Positions 22,337-30,764 of a DNA stretch of 64,000 bases are shown one piece after another. The translations under genes and the position numbers were made by a program. Source of the DNA: Rhizobiaceae bacterium (lineage in GTDB: Bacteria; Pseudomonadota; Alphaproteobacteria; Rhizobiales; Rhizobiaceae); the NCBI GenBank assembly GCA_014238155.1, contig JABABQ010000056.1:1-64000 (forward strand), given 5' to 3'. Each line of letters starts with the position of its first letter. Position 1 is the first letter of the stretch. The notes below the pieces were generated by a model, which saw only the letters and a program-made list of their open reading frames with translations, made no database searches and was not told the DNA's origin.

Positions 22337-23017
22337 CTATCCGCCGGGTGGAAGCGGTGTTTCTCCAAGGTGGTCGCGTTTGATCCACACTCGGGCTCCT
22401 GCCGTGCCGGCGACCGCAGAAGACGCTGAACCAGCTGGCAAACGCAGCCACGATCCAGGTTCGAAAATCTCACCGGCTTCTTCAAACGATCCCTCCAGAA
22501 CCAACAGTTCCAACCCTTTTTCGGAAGTGAGGTTTACCGAGGATCCTTGCTGCCAACGTTCCAGAACAACATCCTCGCGATCATCTTTGAAGAGTGGCAT
22601 TACTTCGACACCAGTATGATCTCCATCTCGCAGGAATTTCATCTTGTTGGTATCAATGCGCGAATGGGTGCGGTCCTTCTGGTCGAATTGCCACAATTTG
22701 ACAAAAATAATGCAACCGGGCTCAGAGCCTGGAGTGTGGCTGGATTGCGGTGGATTGCGAATATAGGTGCCTGCAGGGAAATCCCCATGCTCGTCCTGAA
22801 ATACACCTTGCAGAACGAAGAACTCCTCACCGCCAGTATGAACGTGTGGAGAAAACTGGCTGTTGGGTGCATAGCGCACGATTGAAGTTGCCCTTGCCAC
22901 TTCATCGCCCAGGCGGTCCAGCATTCGGCGGTCGACACCGGGTATGGGGGAACCAATCCACGGCATTGAAGAAGAATGTACTGCGCACCGCGCGTTAAAG
23001 TCAGCGTTCAGTTCCAC
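22337..23017 (-). CDS. Bicupin protein, ChrR-type cupin domain
   Basis: The 226-residue protein contains two cupin-like halves. The first has the metal-binding pattern FSPHVHTGGEEFFVLQGVF and PPQSSHTPGSEPGC, typical of ChrR-type cupins. The second (LELLVLEGSFEEAGEIFEPGSWLRLP) lacks the His pair and is probably structural. It has no anti-sigma zinc domain and no sigma factor neighbour, so a metal-dependent dioxygenase or quality-control role is more likely than anti-sigma. The GTG start has AAGGA 8 nt upstream. It is the first gene of the operon with the FAD oxidoreductase and esterase. Confidence 0.8.
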   Translation of the reverse strand: MELNADFNARCAVHSSSMPWIGSPIPGVDRRMLDRLGDEVARATSIVRYAPNSQFSPHVHTGGEEFFVLQGVFQDEHGDFPAGTYIRNPPQSSHTPGSEPGCIIFVKLWQFDQKDRTHSRIDTNKMKFLRDGDHTGVEVMPLFKDDREDVVLERWQQGSSVNLTSEKGLELLVLEGSFEEAGEIFEPGSWLRLPAGSASSAVAGTAGARVWIKRDHLGETPLPPGG

Positions 23018-23414
23018 GATATGATCCTTGTTGATCGGACACGTTGGAATGTCCGAAAAAATTGTCTGTGATTTATCTGGGCAGGCAGAGGATGAAATTC
23101 AAGCGGTGTGCGTGCTCAAATGCCTGGATCTCGGTGATTAGAGGCGCAGCCCCTAGTGCACCGCCCAATTCTGACCTCGCCGGAAAATTGTTCGCCTTTC
23201 GGGGCCGGCATGACAAACCCTTTTGTCCAAAATGCTGCGGTGCTCAATATGCCAACATAAATTGGATTTGGCTGGTACAGGCCGGAAACTGGACAATTTC
23301 CAACCATTCCCCCGATAATCCCCCATATTTCCACAGATCTCCAACAAGCGTTGAAATTTTACCTTTTGTAGCTTTGGTTCAACCGCAAATCGACAATCAG
23401 GAAGAATTGAGATC
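23018..23414. other. Divergent intergenic region between cupin operon and methyltransferase
   Basis: This 397-bp region separates genes transcribed in opposite directions and so should hold two promoters. An inverted repeat CGGACA-8 bp-TGTCCG (23036-23055) sits 19-38 bp upstream of the cupin start and could be an operator. A second, imperfect one (TAGAGGC-GCA-GCCCCTA) lies near 23140-23156. The open frames here lack recognisable motifs, and no riboswitch consensus was recognised. Confidence 0.45.
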
Positions 23415-24314
23415 ATGAATATTGCAGCAAGTATAGAACCCGAAACAACGCAGGACAGTGAATTTGTGCAGTTCTGGAACACGGTTCTGGCACCCAAATT
23501 CATTAAATTCAAACACGTCCTTGTTGACGGTCTGTCGCAGCACAGCGCAGCAGTATTTCCTACCCTTCCGGTGCGCGCTGGTGATCGGGTGCTGGATGTA
23601 GGATGTGGTTTTGGCGATACGGCCATCCTGCTGGCTCGTCGTGTAGGTCTTGGAGGATCTGTTGTTGCAATGGATTGTTGCGATGCCTTTCTTGATTACG
23701 CCAAGCAGGAAGCCGAGACCAAGCGTGTGGATAACATCGAATTTATGCGGGGCGATGCAGAAGTTGCACTGCCACAGGATCAATTTGATTTTGTTTTCGC
23801 CAGGTTCGGCACAATGTTTTTTGCCAATCCTGTCGCGGGATTGCGCAACATGCGTAAAGCTTTGAAGCCGGGTGGGCGCATGGTGCATATCGTCTGGCGC
23901 AACCGCGCAGACAATCCGTGGCTTTCAATGGCCAAGGATGTGGTGTTGGACTATTTGCCTCAACCTGGAGCCGATGCCCTGACGTGTGGTCCCGGTCCAT
24001 TTTCCATGTCAAATCCTGAAACCGTCACTGCGATGATGAAATCTGCGGGCTATGAGGATATTGAACTAACTCGGGTGGACTCACCTGTGCTCGTGGGTAA
24101 CGATGTGAAAGACGCCATTGCATTTCAACTGGCGATTGGGCCAGCAGGGGAGGTTTTCAGGGAAGCCGGCGACAAAGCTGAAGCGATGCGTGAGCAGATT
24201 GAGGCGGCGCTTGCTGATGCCATAAATCAGCAGAAAATCTCGTCTGAAGGCGTTGTCATGGACAGCTCATCCTGGGTCATCAGCGCCACAAACCCTGTTA
24301 AATCTACAATTTAA
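23415..24314 (+). CDS. Class I SAM-dependent methyltransferase
   Basis: The 299-residue cytosolic protein has motif I VLDVGCGFGDTAILLARRVG near residues 59-78, the acidic loop AMDCCDAFLDYAKQEA, motif post-I GDAEVALPQDQFDFVFARFG and KALKPGGRMVHIVWR, typical of UbiE-like small-molecule methyltransferases. The substrate is unknown. The next gene, a cysteine synthase, starts 10 bp after its stop with its own AAGGAG, so they are probably co-transcribed. That suggests a link to sulfur or SAM metabolism, an inference from position only. Confidence 0.85.
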   Translation: MNIAASIEPETTQDSEFVQFWNTVLAPKFIKFKHVLVDGLSQHSAAVFPTLPVRAGDRVLDVGCGFGDTAILLARRVGLGGSVVAMDCCDAFLDYAKQEAETKRVDNIEFMRGDAEVALPQDQFDFVFARFGTMFFANPVAGLRNMRKALKPGGRMVHIVWRNRADNPWLSMAKDVVLDYLPQPGADALTCGPGPFSMSNPETVTAMMKSAGYEDIELTRVDSPVLVGNDVKDAIAFQLAIGPAGEVFREAGDKAEAMREQIEAALADAINQQKISSEGVVMDSSSWVISATNPVKSTI

Positions 24315-24324
24315 GGAGAAGAAA

Positions 24325-25314
24325 ATGAGTACTCAAGACGCATCACGTTTGTCCTTTGACAAACCCGGACGTGGCCGAGTTTACGACAGCATTCTGGAAA
24401 CAATCGGCAATACGCCTCTGCTGCGTATCGGAAAGCTGGCTGCTGAACGCGGATGTCAGGCGGAAGTGCTGGCCAAGCTCGAATTTTTTAACCCCGTTGC
24501 CAGCGTCAAGGACCGCATTGCCGTAGCCATGCTGGAAGCGATGGAAGCTGATGGCACAATCGGACCAGGCAGTGTGATCGTTGAACCGACCTCGGGAAAT
24601 ACCGGGATCGGGTTGGCCTTTGCCTGTGCGGCCAAAGGATACAGATGTATTTTGACCATGCCTGACAGTTTTTCTATCGAGCGACGCAAGCTGATGAAGT
24701 TCCTCGGTGCTGAACTGTATCTGACGCCAAAGGAAAAAGGTATTGGCGGCTCTATCGACAAGGCCAAGGAAATCATTGCGGCGACCGATAAGGCGGTGAT
24801 GCCCTGGCAGTTTGGTAATCCGGCAAACCCCGATATTCATCGTAGGACAACGGCTGAGGAAATCTGGCGCGACACCAACGGTGTCATCGATGTAATTGTT
24901 CTGGGTGTTGGCACCGGTGGTACTTTGACTGGGGTCGGCGGCCTGTTGAAAGAACGCAAGCCCGACTTGAAAGTCATTGCCGTGGAACCGGAAAACAGCC
25001 CGGTTTTGTCGGGAGGGACCCATTCTCCTCACATGATTCAGGGCATCGGAGCGGGATTTGTTCCCGATGTTCTGGATACTGATTTGATCGATGAAGTGAT
25101 ATTGGTCAGCAACGAAGAAGCCATGGATACAGCTCGCCGTCTGGCTGTTCTGGAAGGTGTTCCTGGTGGCATTTCCGCCGGTGCGGCACTGGCCAGCGCC
25201 ATGAAAATTGCTGCGCGCGATGAGATGAAAGGTAAAACAGTTGTGACAGTTCTGCCGGATTTTGCAGAGCGTTATGTTTCAACCGCACTTTTTGATGGTC
25301 TTGCTGAAGACTAG
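24325..25314 (+). CDS. cysK: Cysteine synthase (O-acetylserine sulfhydrylase)
   Basis: The 329-residue PLP enzyme condenses O-acetylserine with sulfide to cysteine. Visible are the PLP lysine in NPVASVKDR (Lys62), the substrate loop VEPTSGNTGIGLAF, the phosphate-binding loop VGTGGTLTGVGG and the C-terminal region with TVVTVLPDFAERYVST. The pattern and length fit CysK better than CysM. The start at 24325 follows AAGGAGAAG; upstream in-frame Mets lie inside the methyltransferase gene. A strong intrinsic terminator follows 54 bp after the stop codon. Confidence 0.95.
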   Translation: MSTQDASRLSFDKPGRGRVYDSILETIGNTPLLRIGKLAAERGCQAEVLAKLEFFNPVASVKDRIAVAMLEAMEADGTIGPGSVIVEPTSGNTGIGLAFACAAKGYRCILTMPDSFSIERRKLMKFLGAELYLTPKEKGIGGSIDKAKEIIAATDKAVMPWQFGNPANPDIHRRTTAEEIWRDTNGVIDVIVLGVGTGGTLTGVGGLLKERKPDLKVIAVEPENSPVLSGGTHSPHMIQGIGAGFVPDVLDTDLIDEVILVSNEEAMDTARRLAVLEGVPGGISAGAALASAMKIAARDEMKGKTVVTVLPDFAERYVSTALFDGLAED

Positions 25315-25367
25315 GGTTAGGACCCTAAGCTTTCACCGAACGACAGGTGCATTATTTAACATTTTCG

Positions 25368-25400
25368 AAGGGCGCGGTTTTCAAAATTGCGCCCTTTTTT
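25368..25400 (+). terminator. Rho-independent terminator of the methyltransferase-cysK unit
   Basis: An 8-bp stem AAGGGCGC/GCGCCCTT with a 13-nt loop is followed by a run of Ts up to 25400. It lies between cysK and the convergent cyclase gene. Confidence 0.9.
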
Positions 25401-25423
25401 CGCCGCATAAACCCCGATGCTGA

Positions 25424-27520
25424 TCAGTTCACACCGGCTCGTTCCAGGCCCTTGAGATACAGTTCAATCTGGTCTTTACGTTTGAGGTAAAACAGATGCT
25501 CGCGCGCAAACTCCAGTGAGAATTCCGGCTTTACGTCGTACAAATTTTTCATCGCCTCGCCAGCTTGCACGTTGTCCCCAAGATGACCGAGCGCGGAAAC
25601 GAGATGCGCCCGCGCCCAGTATTGGGCGTTGGGCATCTGGACTGACTTGCGGGCCCAGGAGACGGCGTCCTGATACTCGCCGCGAAACAGGTGGGCCAGC
25701 GAGCGATAGGAATAGAAAGCCCATCTGAACGGATCGTGAGGGCTCAATCGGATGGCCACTTCAAAATGTTCGATGGCTTCATCCAGACGACCCTCATAGG
25801 CAAGTGAATCTCCCAATCCGCAATAGGTGACTGCGAGACACGGATTTAATTCCAGCGCGTGCTCCAGTGCATCAATAGCAAGGTCATATTCACGGCGGGC
25901 GAGATAGACCCGTCCGATGGTGAAGAAGCTGTTGGCATCCTGGTCGTCGAGTTCGATCGCACGTTTTGCAGCCTGCAATGCCTCATCCATGCGGTCCTGG
26001 TTGGGACTGGCATCGAAATAGACCATGCCCAACACAATGGCATAAGCCAGTCGCGAATGGGCGCTGGCGAATTCTGGATCCATCTCAAGTGCTTCCTGAA
26101 GCAATTCCTGAGATTTGATGTTGGCCTGGGGTGTGAATTTGTAAAACTCAGCCACGCCCATCTGATAAATATCCCACGAACCCCAGTTTTTGCGTGGTCG
26201 TTTTTCGGCTTTGCGTTGTTCATTGAGACCGAGCTCTGCCTCAATTCGCGCGGTAACCGTTTCTGCTATTTCATCCTGCAATTCAAATATGTCGACCAGG
26301 TCTCGATCGAAACGCTCAACCCAAACGCTGATTTCAGTTTCCGCTTCTACCACCTGAACCGAAATTCGCACCCGGCTTCCCGATTTGCGGACACTGCCGG
26401 TGACGATGTAATTGGCGTCGAGCTTTTGCCCTATCACTCTGATGCCTTCGACATTGTTTCGAAATGCGAAAGCCGAATTGCGGGCGATCACGGTAAGCCA
26501 GCGGTTTTTCGACAATGCAGTTATTATGTCTTCAGTGATACCATCGGACAAATAATCTTCTGATGAATCGCCGCTCAGGTTTGACAACGGCAACACCGCA
26601 ACCGACGGTTTGACGGTGATTGATTTCAACGACTGTAACTCAAACGAATTGTTGGGGGAGGGGACGCCGCCGCCGACAGGCTCCTGATCCTTGACTTCGG
26701 CAACAAACCTGAATCCTCGGCCATGGAGGGTGCGAATGGTGTGTTGGGCGGTGCCGTCATCGCCAAGAACTTTTCGGGCGGCCTTGATTTGGCTGCTCAA
26801 TGCCGCGTCAGAGACAATTCTGCCGTTCCATATTTTGGCGAAAATTTCGTCTTTGCTGACCGTGCGACGTCGATTTCTGGCAAGATAGCAAATCAGATCG
26901 AATACTTTTGGTTCGACTGCAATTTGTTTGTCCGACTGCAAAAGCTCATAGCGATCCATGTCGATCTTGAAGTCGTGAAAGATAATCGTTCGACTGTTTG
27001 GGTCTTGGCCGTCCTGTCCCAGGTCAACTTGGAAAACATCAATAGGTCGATCAATGTTCTTCAGAGTCTGCATGCCCATGGGGATGAAAGTGACGGGAAG
27101 CCGGTCTCCGATGTGATCATGGACCTGTTTTGACAGAACAATTGATCCGGGTTCGGCAATACTTTCCAAACGAGCCGCGACATTCACCCCGTCACCATAA
27201 ATATCGTCATCTTCGACAAGAACATCGCCGACGTGCATTCCAATACGCAATTTCAGTCCGTGCTCTTGAAAATCAGCCCGGGCAACATGTGTTTGAACAT
27301 CGATGGCGCATTGCAAAGCTCCAACAACGCTTGGAAACTCCGCCAGCGTGCCATCGCCGATCAATTTGATAACACGGCCCTCATGTTGATTGATTGCTGG
27401 ATCGACAATATCCCGGCGCAGCTGTTTCAGTTGCGCCAGCGTTGTTTCCTCATCATGTTCCATCAGGCCGCTATAGCCAACGACATCCATTGCCACGATG
27501 GTCGTGAGTTTGCGTTTCAT
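25424..27520 (-). CDS. Class III nucleotide cyclase fused to an OmpR-type winged helix, TolB-like region and TPRs
   Basis: The 698-residue protein has four parts. Residues 1-165 form a class III cyclase domain with metal-binding Asp12 (AMDVVGYS) and Asp56 (KLIGDGTLAEF), and Asn113/Arg117 in GDGVNVAARLE, so it looks catalytically complete. Residues about 175-275 read as an OmpR/CadC winged helix (VFDLICYLARNRRRTVSKDE, then IRTLHGRGFRFV). Residues 310-440 resemble the TolB-like part seen in such regulators (SVAVLPLSNLSGDSSEDYLS). Residues 470-650 hold TPR repeats. No membrane segment is evident. It may combine cyclic-nucleotide synthesis with DNA binding. It is monocistronic downstream of a LysR gene. 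Confidence 0.88.
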   Translation of the reverse strand: MKRKLTTIVAMDVVGYSGLMEHDEETTLAQLKQLRRDIVDPAINQHEGRVIKLIGDGTLAEFPSVVGALQCAIDVQTHVARADFQEHGLKLRIGMHVGDVLVEDDDIYGDGVNVAARLESIAEPGSIVLSKQVHDHIGDRLPVTFIPMGMQTLKNIDRPIDVFQVDLGQDGQDPNSRTIIFHDFKIDMDRYELLQSDKQIAVEPKVFDLICYLARNRRRTVSKDEIFAKIWNGRIVSDAALSSQIKAARKVLGDDGTAQHTIRTLHGRGFRFVAEVKDQEPVGGGVPSPNNSFELQSLKSITVKPSVAVLPLSNLSGDSSEDYLSDGITEDIITALSKNRWLTVIARNSAFAFRNNVEGIRVIGQKLDANYIVTGSVRKSGSRVRISVQVVEAETEISVWVERFDRDLVDIFELQDEIAETVTARIEAELGLNEQRKAEKRPRKNWGSWDIYQMGVAEFYKFTPQANIKSQELLQEALEMDPEFASAHSRLAYAIVLGMVYFDASPNQDRMDEALQAAKRAIELDDQDANSFFTIGRVYLARREYDLAIDALEHALELNPCLAVTYCGLGDSLAYEGRLDEAIEHFEVAIRLSPHDPFRWAFYSYRSLAHLFRGEYQDAVSWARKSVQMPNAQYWARAHLVSALGHLGDNVQAGEAMKNLYDVKPEFSLEFAREHLFYLKRKDQIELYLKGLERAGVN

Positions 27521-27664
27521 TTGCGGCTTCCCAACTTCCAGTCAGGCGGTAGTTATATCAGACATGTTTCAATTGGAATATTGTATAATTGCAGTTATGT
27601 GCGCTGCAGGTTCGTCCGGGATACTTGAGGGGTGGAATAGCGGCCTGCGAAAATGCTACCACCA

Positions 27665-28570
27665 CTAGCTTGCAATTATCTGGTCTTGGTTTTCCATTAG
27701 ATAGTCGATCATCGATGTTGCGGACTGAGGCAGAACCCTGCCAATTTTCCGAGCGATGCACAGATCACGACTGAATTCGAATTCCAGGTTCAGCATGGTA
27801 AAATTACCAGCATCCAAATCGGCTTGGACATTGTCGAGTTCGGCAATCAATATGTAATCGGTTGCGGCGCTGATGTCCTTGCACATTTTTAGATCATCAC
27901 TGGCAATGTGCAACAGCGGCACTGTGGTTCCATCGATTCCGAGTCTGATTTCCAGTTTTCTCTTGATGCTTGGAGTTACATTCAGTGAAACCAATCCATA
28001 CGAATGGGCCAAATTGAAGGTCGGACGGTCATGTTTCAAAATTGGATGATTGGGGCGGCAAAAGAAATTGCCGCGTTGATGGCCCCAGATTTGCGTGGTC
28101 AAATCTTCTCTTTGTGCTGCTGTTTGGGCGTCACAAATCGAAAAATGATCGAGTTCGTCTGATAACCGGTCGAGAATGTGAGCGGAATTATAGACGGAAA
28201 TTTCGAAATTCAATTTTGGATAAACTTTGCTAAAGTGGACCAAAGCTCTTCCACCAAAATTTTGAGCAACCGTTGTTGCCATGCCGATTGAGAGATGGCC
28301 TCCAACACCTAGTTGCAGGTTCTTTACACCGGTTTCAAAATTTCGAGCTTCAGCCAACAATTTGTCTGCATGTTCCAACACGCCTCCACCGAATGGGGTC
28401 AACTTTACTGACCGACTGGAGCGGTCAAACAGAAGTTCGGCCAGTTCGGTTTCCAGTGATTTTATGGAATGGCTCATGGCGGGTTGAGATAGATGAGCTC
28501 TTTTGGCCGCACGATGGTAGTTCAACTCCTCCGCGACCAGTTGGAAATTCTTCAGTTGCTTTAAATTCAT
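27665..28570 (-). CDS. LysR-family transcriptional regulator
   Basis: The 301-residue protein has an N-terminal winged helix (MNLKQLKNFQLVAEELNYHR, then AHLSQPAMSHSIKSLETEL) and a LysR effector-binding domain (SIGMATTVAQNFGGRALVHF onward). The target is unknown; the usual divergent target would be the LuxR-type gene on the other side, and two inverted repeats lie 64-106 bp upstream of its start. It is followed 144 bp later on the same strand by the cyclase gene. Confidence 0.92.
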   Translation of the reverse strand: MNLKQLKNFQLVAEELNYHRAAKRAHLSQPAMSHSIKSLETELAELLFDRSSRSVKLTPFGGGVLEHADKLLAEARNFETGVKNLQLGVGGHLSIGMATTVAQNFGGRALVHFSKVYPKLNFEISVYNSAHILDRLSDELDHFSICDAQTAAQREDLTTQIWGHQRGNFFCRPNHPILKHDRPTFNLAHSYGLVSLNVTPSIKRKLEIRLGIDGTTVPLLHIASDDLKMCKDISAATDYILIAELDNVQADLDAGNFTMLNLEFEFSRDLCIARKIGRVLPQSATSMIDYLMENQDQIIAS

Positions 28571-28950
28571 TCAGTTACCGTAATTTTGGCTTATTGGACG
28601 GGTTGGGTTTTTTCACGCTCATGATAAGCAAAGTTGATTGATACAATCAATAACATTCATTGGATTGATTGAATCCTGTGCACTATCGTTGAAGGTTATA
28701 GCTGATATCACCTCTAGAATTCGTGTTTTAAGGTTTTGAATTCTAACAGTTTAATAGAGAGAATCAGAGCGCAAAAACTTGGATGCATGCGGCAATGTTT
28801 TAGGCGTTTGAACAAAACGACAATTACGAAGATGTAGCTGAGGAAGACGTTTCGCGTCTTTTTCCCGATTACATTCGAACATCGGAACTCAGCAAGGCTT
28901 GTAATATAGCCAAACAGTTTTTTCACGAAGCTGGTCATGAACTTGTTTCG
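28571..28950. other. Divergent region between LysR and LuxR-type genes, partly open in the LuxR frame
   Basis: This 380-bp region contains the inverted repeats described above. On the right, from 28804 to 28950, the frame of the LuxR-type gene stays open for 49 codons and reads like protein (RTSELSKACNIAKQFFHEAG among others) but contains no ATG, GTG or TTG. Immediately upstream is TAG at 28801, preceded in the same frame by ATG at 28795 and 28783. Confidence 0.6.
28634..28650. promoter_or_regulatory. Palindrome upstream of the LysR gene, possible LysR site
   Basis: TTGATTG-ATA-CAATCAA is a perfect 7+7 bp inverted repeat that contains a T-N11-A arrangement, as LysR boxes do. A second inverted repeat, GGATT-GATTG-AATCC, lies 12 bp away at 28662-28676. 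Spacing of about one to one and a half helical turns per half site fits a LysR tetramer footprint. Confidence 0.5.
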
Positions 28951-29577
28951 GTGATTTTTTGCGACTGTGATGATAACAGACCGGCGATACGGGCTTTTCG
29001 CAATCTGCCGAAAGACCTCGATAACGTTTCGAAGAAAATGAAATCGGTTGGTGGTTGTCCACCCAAAAAGGAAGCCCAACGGCTGCTAAAACCTTTTGAC
29101 TGGTTTAACATGAGCCCAGGTCGGTACAGTGATCTTCAGAGCATGAAATTTCTGTTGGAAGTTTCAAAGCTTCCCTATGCCTGCGTTCTTGGCGTGCCAG
29201 TTAAATTGGGCAATGGCCTGGCGATTTTTTCGATGGGAATTGACAAAGAAAATAACACAACGGTGTCAAAACGAGAAATCGTTCTGGATGTATTGCAATT
29301 GGCAATGGCAATGATCGGCAGGCTTAAGGAACTTGATGGTCTGTTTCAGACACAGAAACTTTCCATGCCTGAAGCCAAGGCGATAATGTTTGCAATGCAG
29401 GGCTACTCCTGCAAGCAGATAGCGGGATTTTTGAATCTCGGTGAAGTGACAATTGACATGTTGTTTAAATCTGCAGCGGATCGACTTGGGGCAAGCAATC
29501 ATTTTCAATTGGTCAGCAAGGCCATCACCAATGGCGAAATCTCGAATATCCAGCTGACCGATAGCGGCGCAAACTAA
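28951..29577 (+). CDS. LuxR-type HTH regulator, 5' end possibly interrupted by an amber codon
   Basis: From GTG at 28951 the product is 208 residues. The C-terminus is a GerE/LuxR helix-turn-helix (LSMPEAKAIMFAMQGYSCKQ, then VTIDMLFKSAADRLGA). The N-terminal part resembles an autoinducer-type ligand domain (LKPFDWFNMSPGRYSDLQ). The frame is open and protein-like for 49 codons upstream, up to a TAG at 28801 with in-frame ATGs just before it; read through, the protein would be 264 residues, a normal LuxR length. So either the GTG is used and the protein is short, or this is a recent nonsense mutant or sequencing error. No luxI-like gene is in the window. Confidence 0.65.
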   Translation: MIFCDCDDNRPAIRAFRNLPKDLDNVSKKMKSVGGCPPKKEAQRLLKPFDWFNMSPGRYSDLQSMKFLLEVSKLPYACVLGVPVKLGNGLAIFSMGIDKENNTTVSKREIVLDVLQLAMAMIGRLKELDGLFQTQKLSMPEAKAIMFAMQGYSCKQIAGFLNLGEVTIDMLFKSAADRLGASNHFQLVSKAITNGEISNIQLTDSGAN

Positions 29578-29600
29578 GTTGCGTCCTTCAATGAGCAACC

Positions 29601-30605
29601 CTATCTGACCGGGCGGGGAGACGGTTTGGCAATGCGACCGCTTGGAACATAGATGGCGGCCAGTGTGGAAGCGTCAGATACTGTACCCTTGCCACTGGCG
29701 TTAAGAACAGCCCGACACTGGTTGGGCAGGTCTTTCATTCTGATTTGACGTTTTTTGCGCGGTTTTGGTGGTTTTGCTCCAGGCTTGGGTTTGCGGCGTG
29801 GTCCGTAGGCAACCTTAAACCAATAATCCATTGTCGCCTTGTCACATCCCAATGACGGTACCCGGGCTTGCGGCTTACAGCCGGGAGAACCTTTCGGGCA
29901 CCCGATACGAACGTGAAAGTGGTAATGGTGTCCGAACTGGGCGCGTATTTTACCAAGCCATTTTGGCTTGCCGGGATATTGGCGACACAGTTCACGCTTG
30001 ATTGTTGGGTGAACGAATATGCGCTCGACATTGCTATATTGGGCGGCGGTCCTGATGATGCCCGCATGAGTTTTGGTAAAGCGCCGTTTGTCGAGTTTTT
30101 GGTTGGTCAGTTTTCCATTGGATTTTCGCAACAGCATCGAAGTCGCTGAAAGTTGCTCCCGTTCCTTGCGGGTCAGTCTGCGGCCAGGCATGGGTGTGAG
30201 CCAGATATCGGCGTCAAGGCCGGCTTGATGAGATGCATGACCGCTTAACATCGGACCACCTCGCGGTTGCGTCAAATCCCCGACAAGCAATCCATTCCAA
30301 CCTACTTTCTTGCCGTCTCTGGAAAGCTTTTTGACCGTGGAAATCAGCTCGGGGTGGGCCCAGTGCCGATTGCGTGACAGTCGCATCGCCTGCCAGGTCG
30401 GGCCGTTGTCGGCCAATCGTTCCGCTCCCGCGACACATCCTTTGGCATAGGATCCGAAAACCGCAGGTTGCATAGCTGCGGCAACTTTTTTTGCACCAAA
30501 CAAACGTTTGGCAATTGGCTCAGCGCCAACCGGCGCGAGTTGCAGCAAAAGGCCGACTGTTGCCAGTGTCAGGTATATTGGTTTGAAGGTTCGTATGGTA
30601 ATCAT
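29601..30605 (-). CDS. mepA: Penicillin-insensitive murein DD-endopeptidase
   Basis: The 334-residue periplasmic LAS-family zinc peptidase cleaves D-Ala-meso-DAP crosslinks in peptidoglycan. A signal peptide ends at VGAEP near residue 30. Zinc and catalytic motifs are present: GHASHQAGLDADIWLTPM with His and Asp ligands, and GHHYHFHVRIGCP with the second His pair. The C-terminal 60 residues are very basic and Pro-rich (KPKPGAKPPKPRKKRQ) and may bind the wall. The start at 30605 (MITIRTFK) is preferred over 30662, since the extra 19 residues are Arg-rich and would spoil the signal peptide. Confidence 0.92.
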   Translation of the reverse strand: MITIRTFKPIYLTLATVGLLLQLAPVGAEPIAKRLFGAKKVAAAMQPAVFGSYAKGCVAGAERLADNGPTWQAMRLSRNRHWAHPELISTVKKLSRDGKKVGWNGLLVGDLTQPRGGPMLSGHASHQAGLDADIWLTPMPGRRLTRKEREQLSATSMLLRKSNGKLTNQKLDKRRFTKTHAGIIRTAAQYSNVERIFVHPTIKRELCRQYPGKPKWLGKIRAQFGHHYHFHVRIGCPKGSPGCKPQARVPSLGCDKATMDYWFKVAYGPRRKPKPGAKPPKPRKKRQIRMKDLPNQCRAVLNASGKGTVSDASTLAAIYVPSGRIAKPSPRPVR

Positions 30606-30708
30606 ATTTCGTCTCTTGCGGCGTCCGAGATGACGACATGCAATTGACCGCCGAAGCAGCAATTGATGCGATGAATCGGCTATGATTATCCCACACTTTT
30701 ATAATTTG

Positions 30709-30754
30709 GAAAAGCTGGCGGCAAATCGACTGCTATAGAGCCATTCGCCGCCAG
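30709..30754 (-). terminator. Probable terminator after the peroxiredoxin gene
   Basis: On the minus strand CTGGCGGC (30754-30747) pairs with GCCGCCAG (30722-30715) around a 24-nt loop, followed by CTTTTCC. It lies 11 bp beyond the peroxiredoxin stop codon. The T-run is short, so strength is uncertain. Confidence 0.65.
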
Positions 30755-30764
30755 AACAGCAATC

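Noticed and set aside
23018-23414. SAM riboswitch ahead of the methyltransferase-cysK unit
   Set aside because: I could not find the conserved SAM-II pseudoknot or SAM-I core in the leader.
23044-23418. 124-codon open frame in the cupin/methyltransferase gap
   Set aside because: It has no recognisable motif or ribosome site, uneven composition, and overlaps the likely promoter region.
29735-30149. Open frames overlapping mepA on both strands
   Set aside because: They lie wholly inside mepA, which has its zinc motifs in the expected order, and have no motifs of their own.
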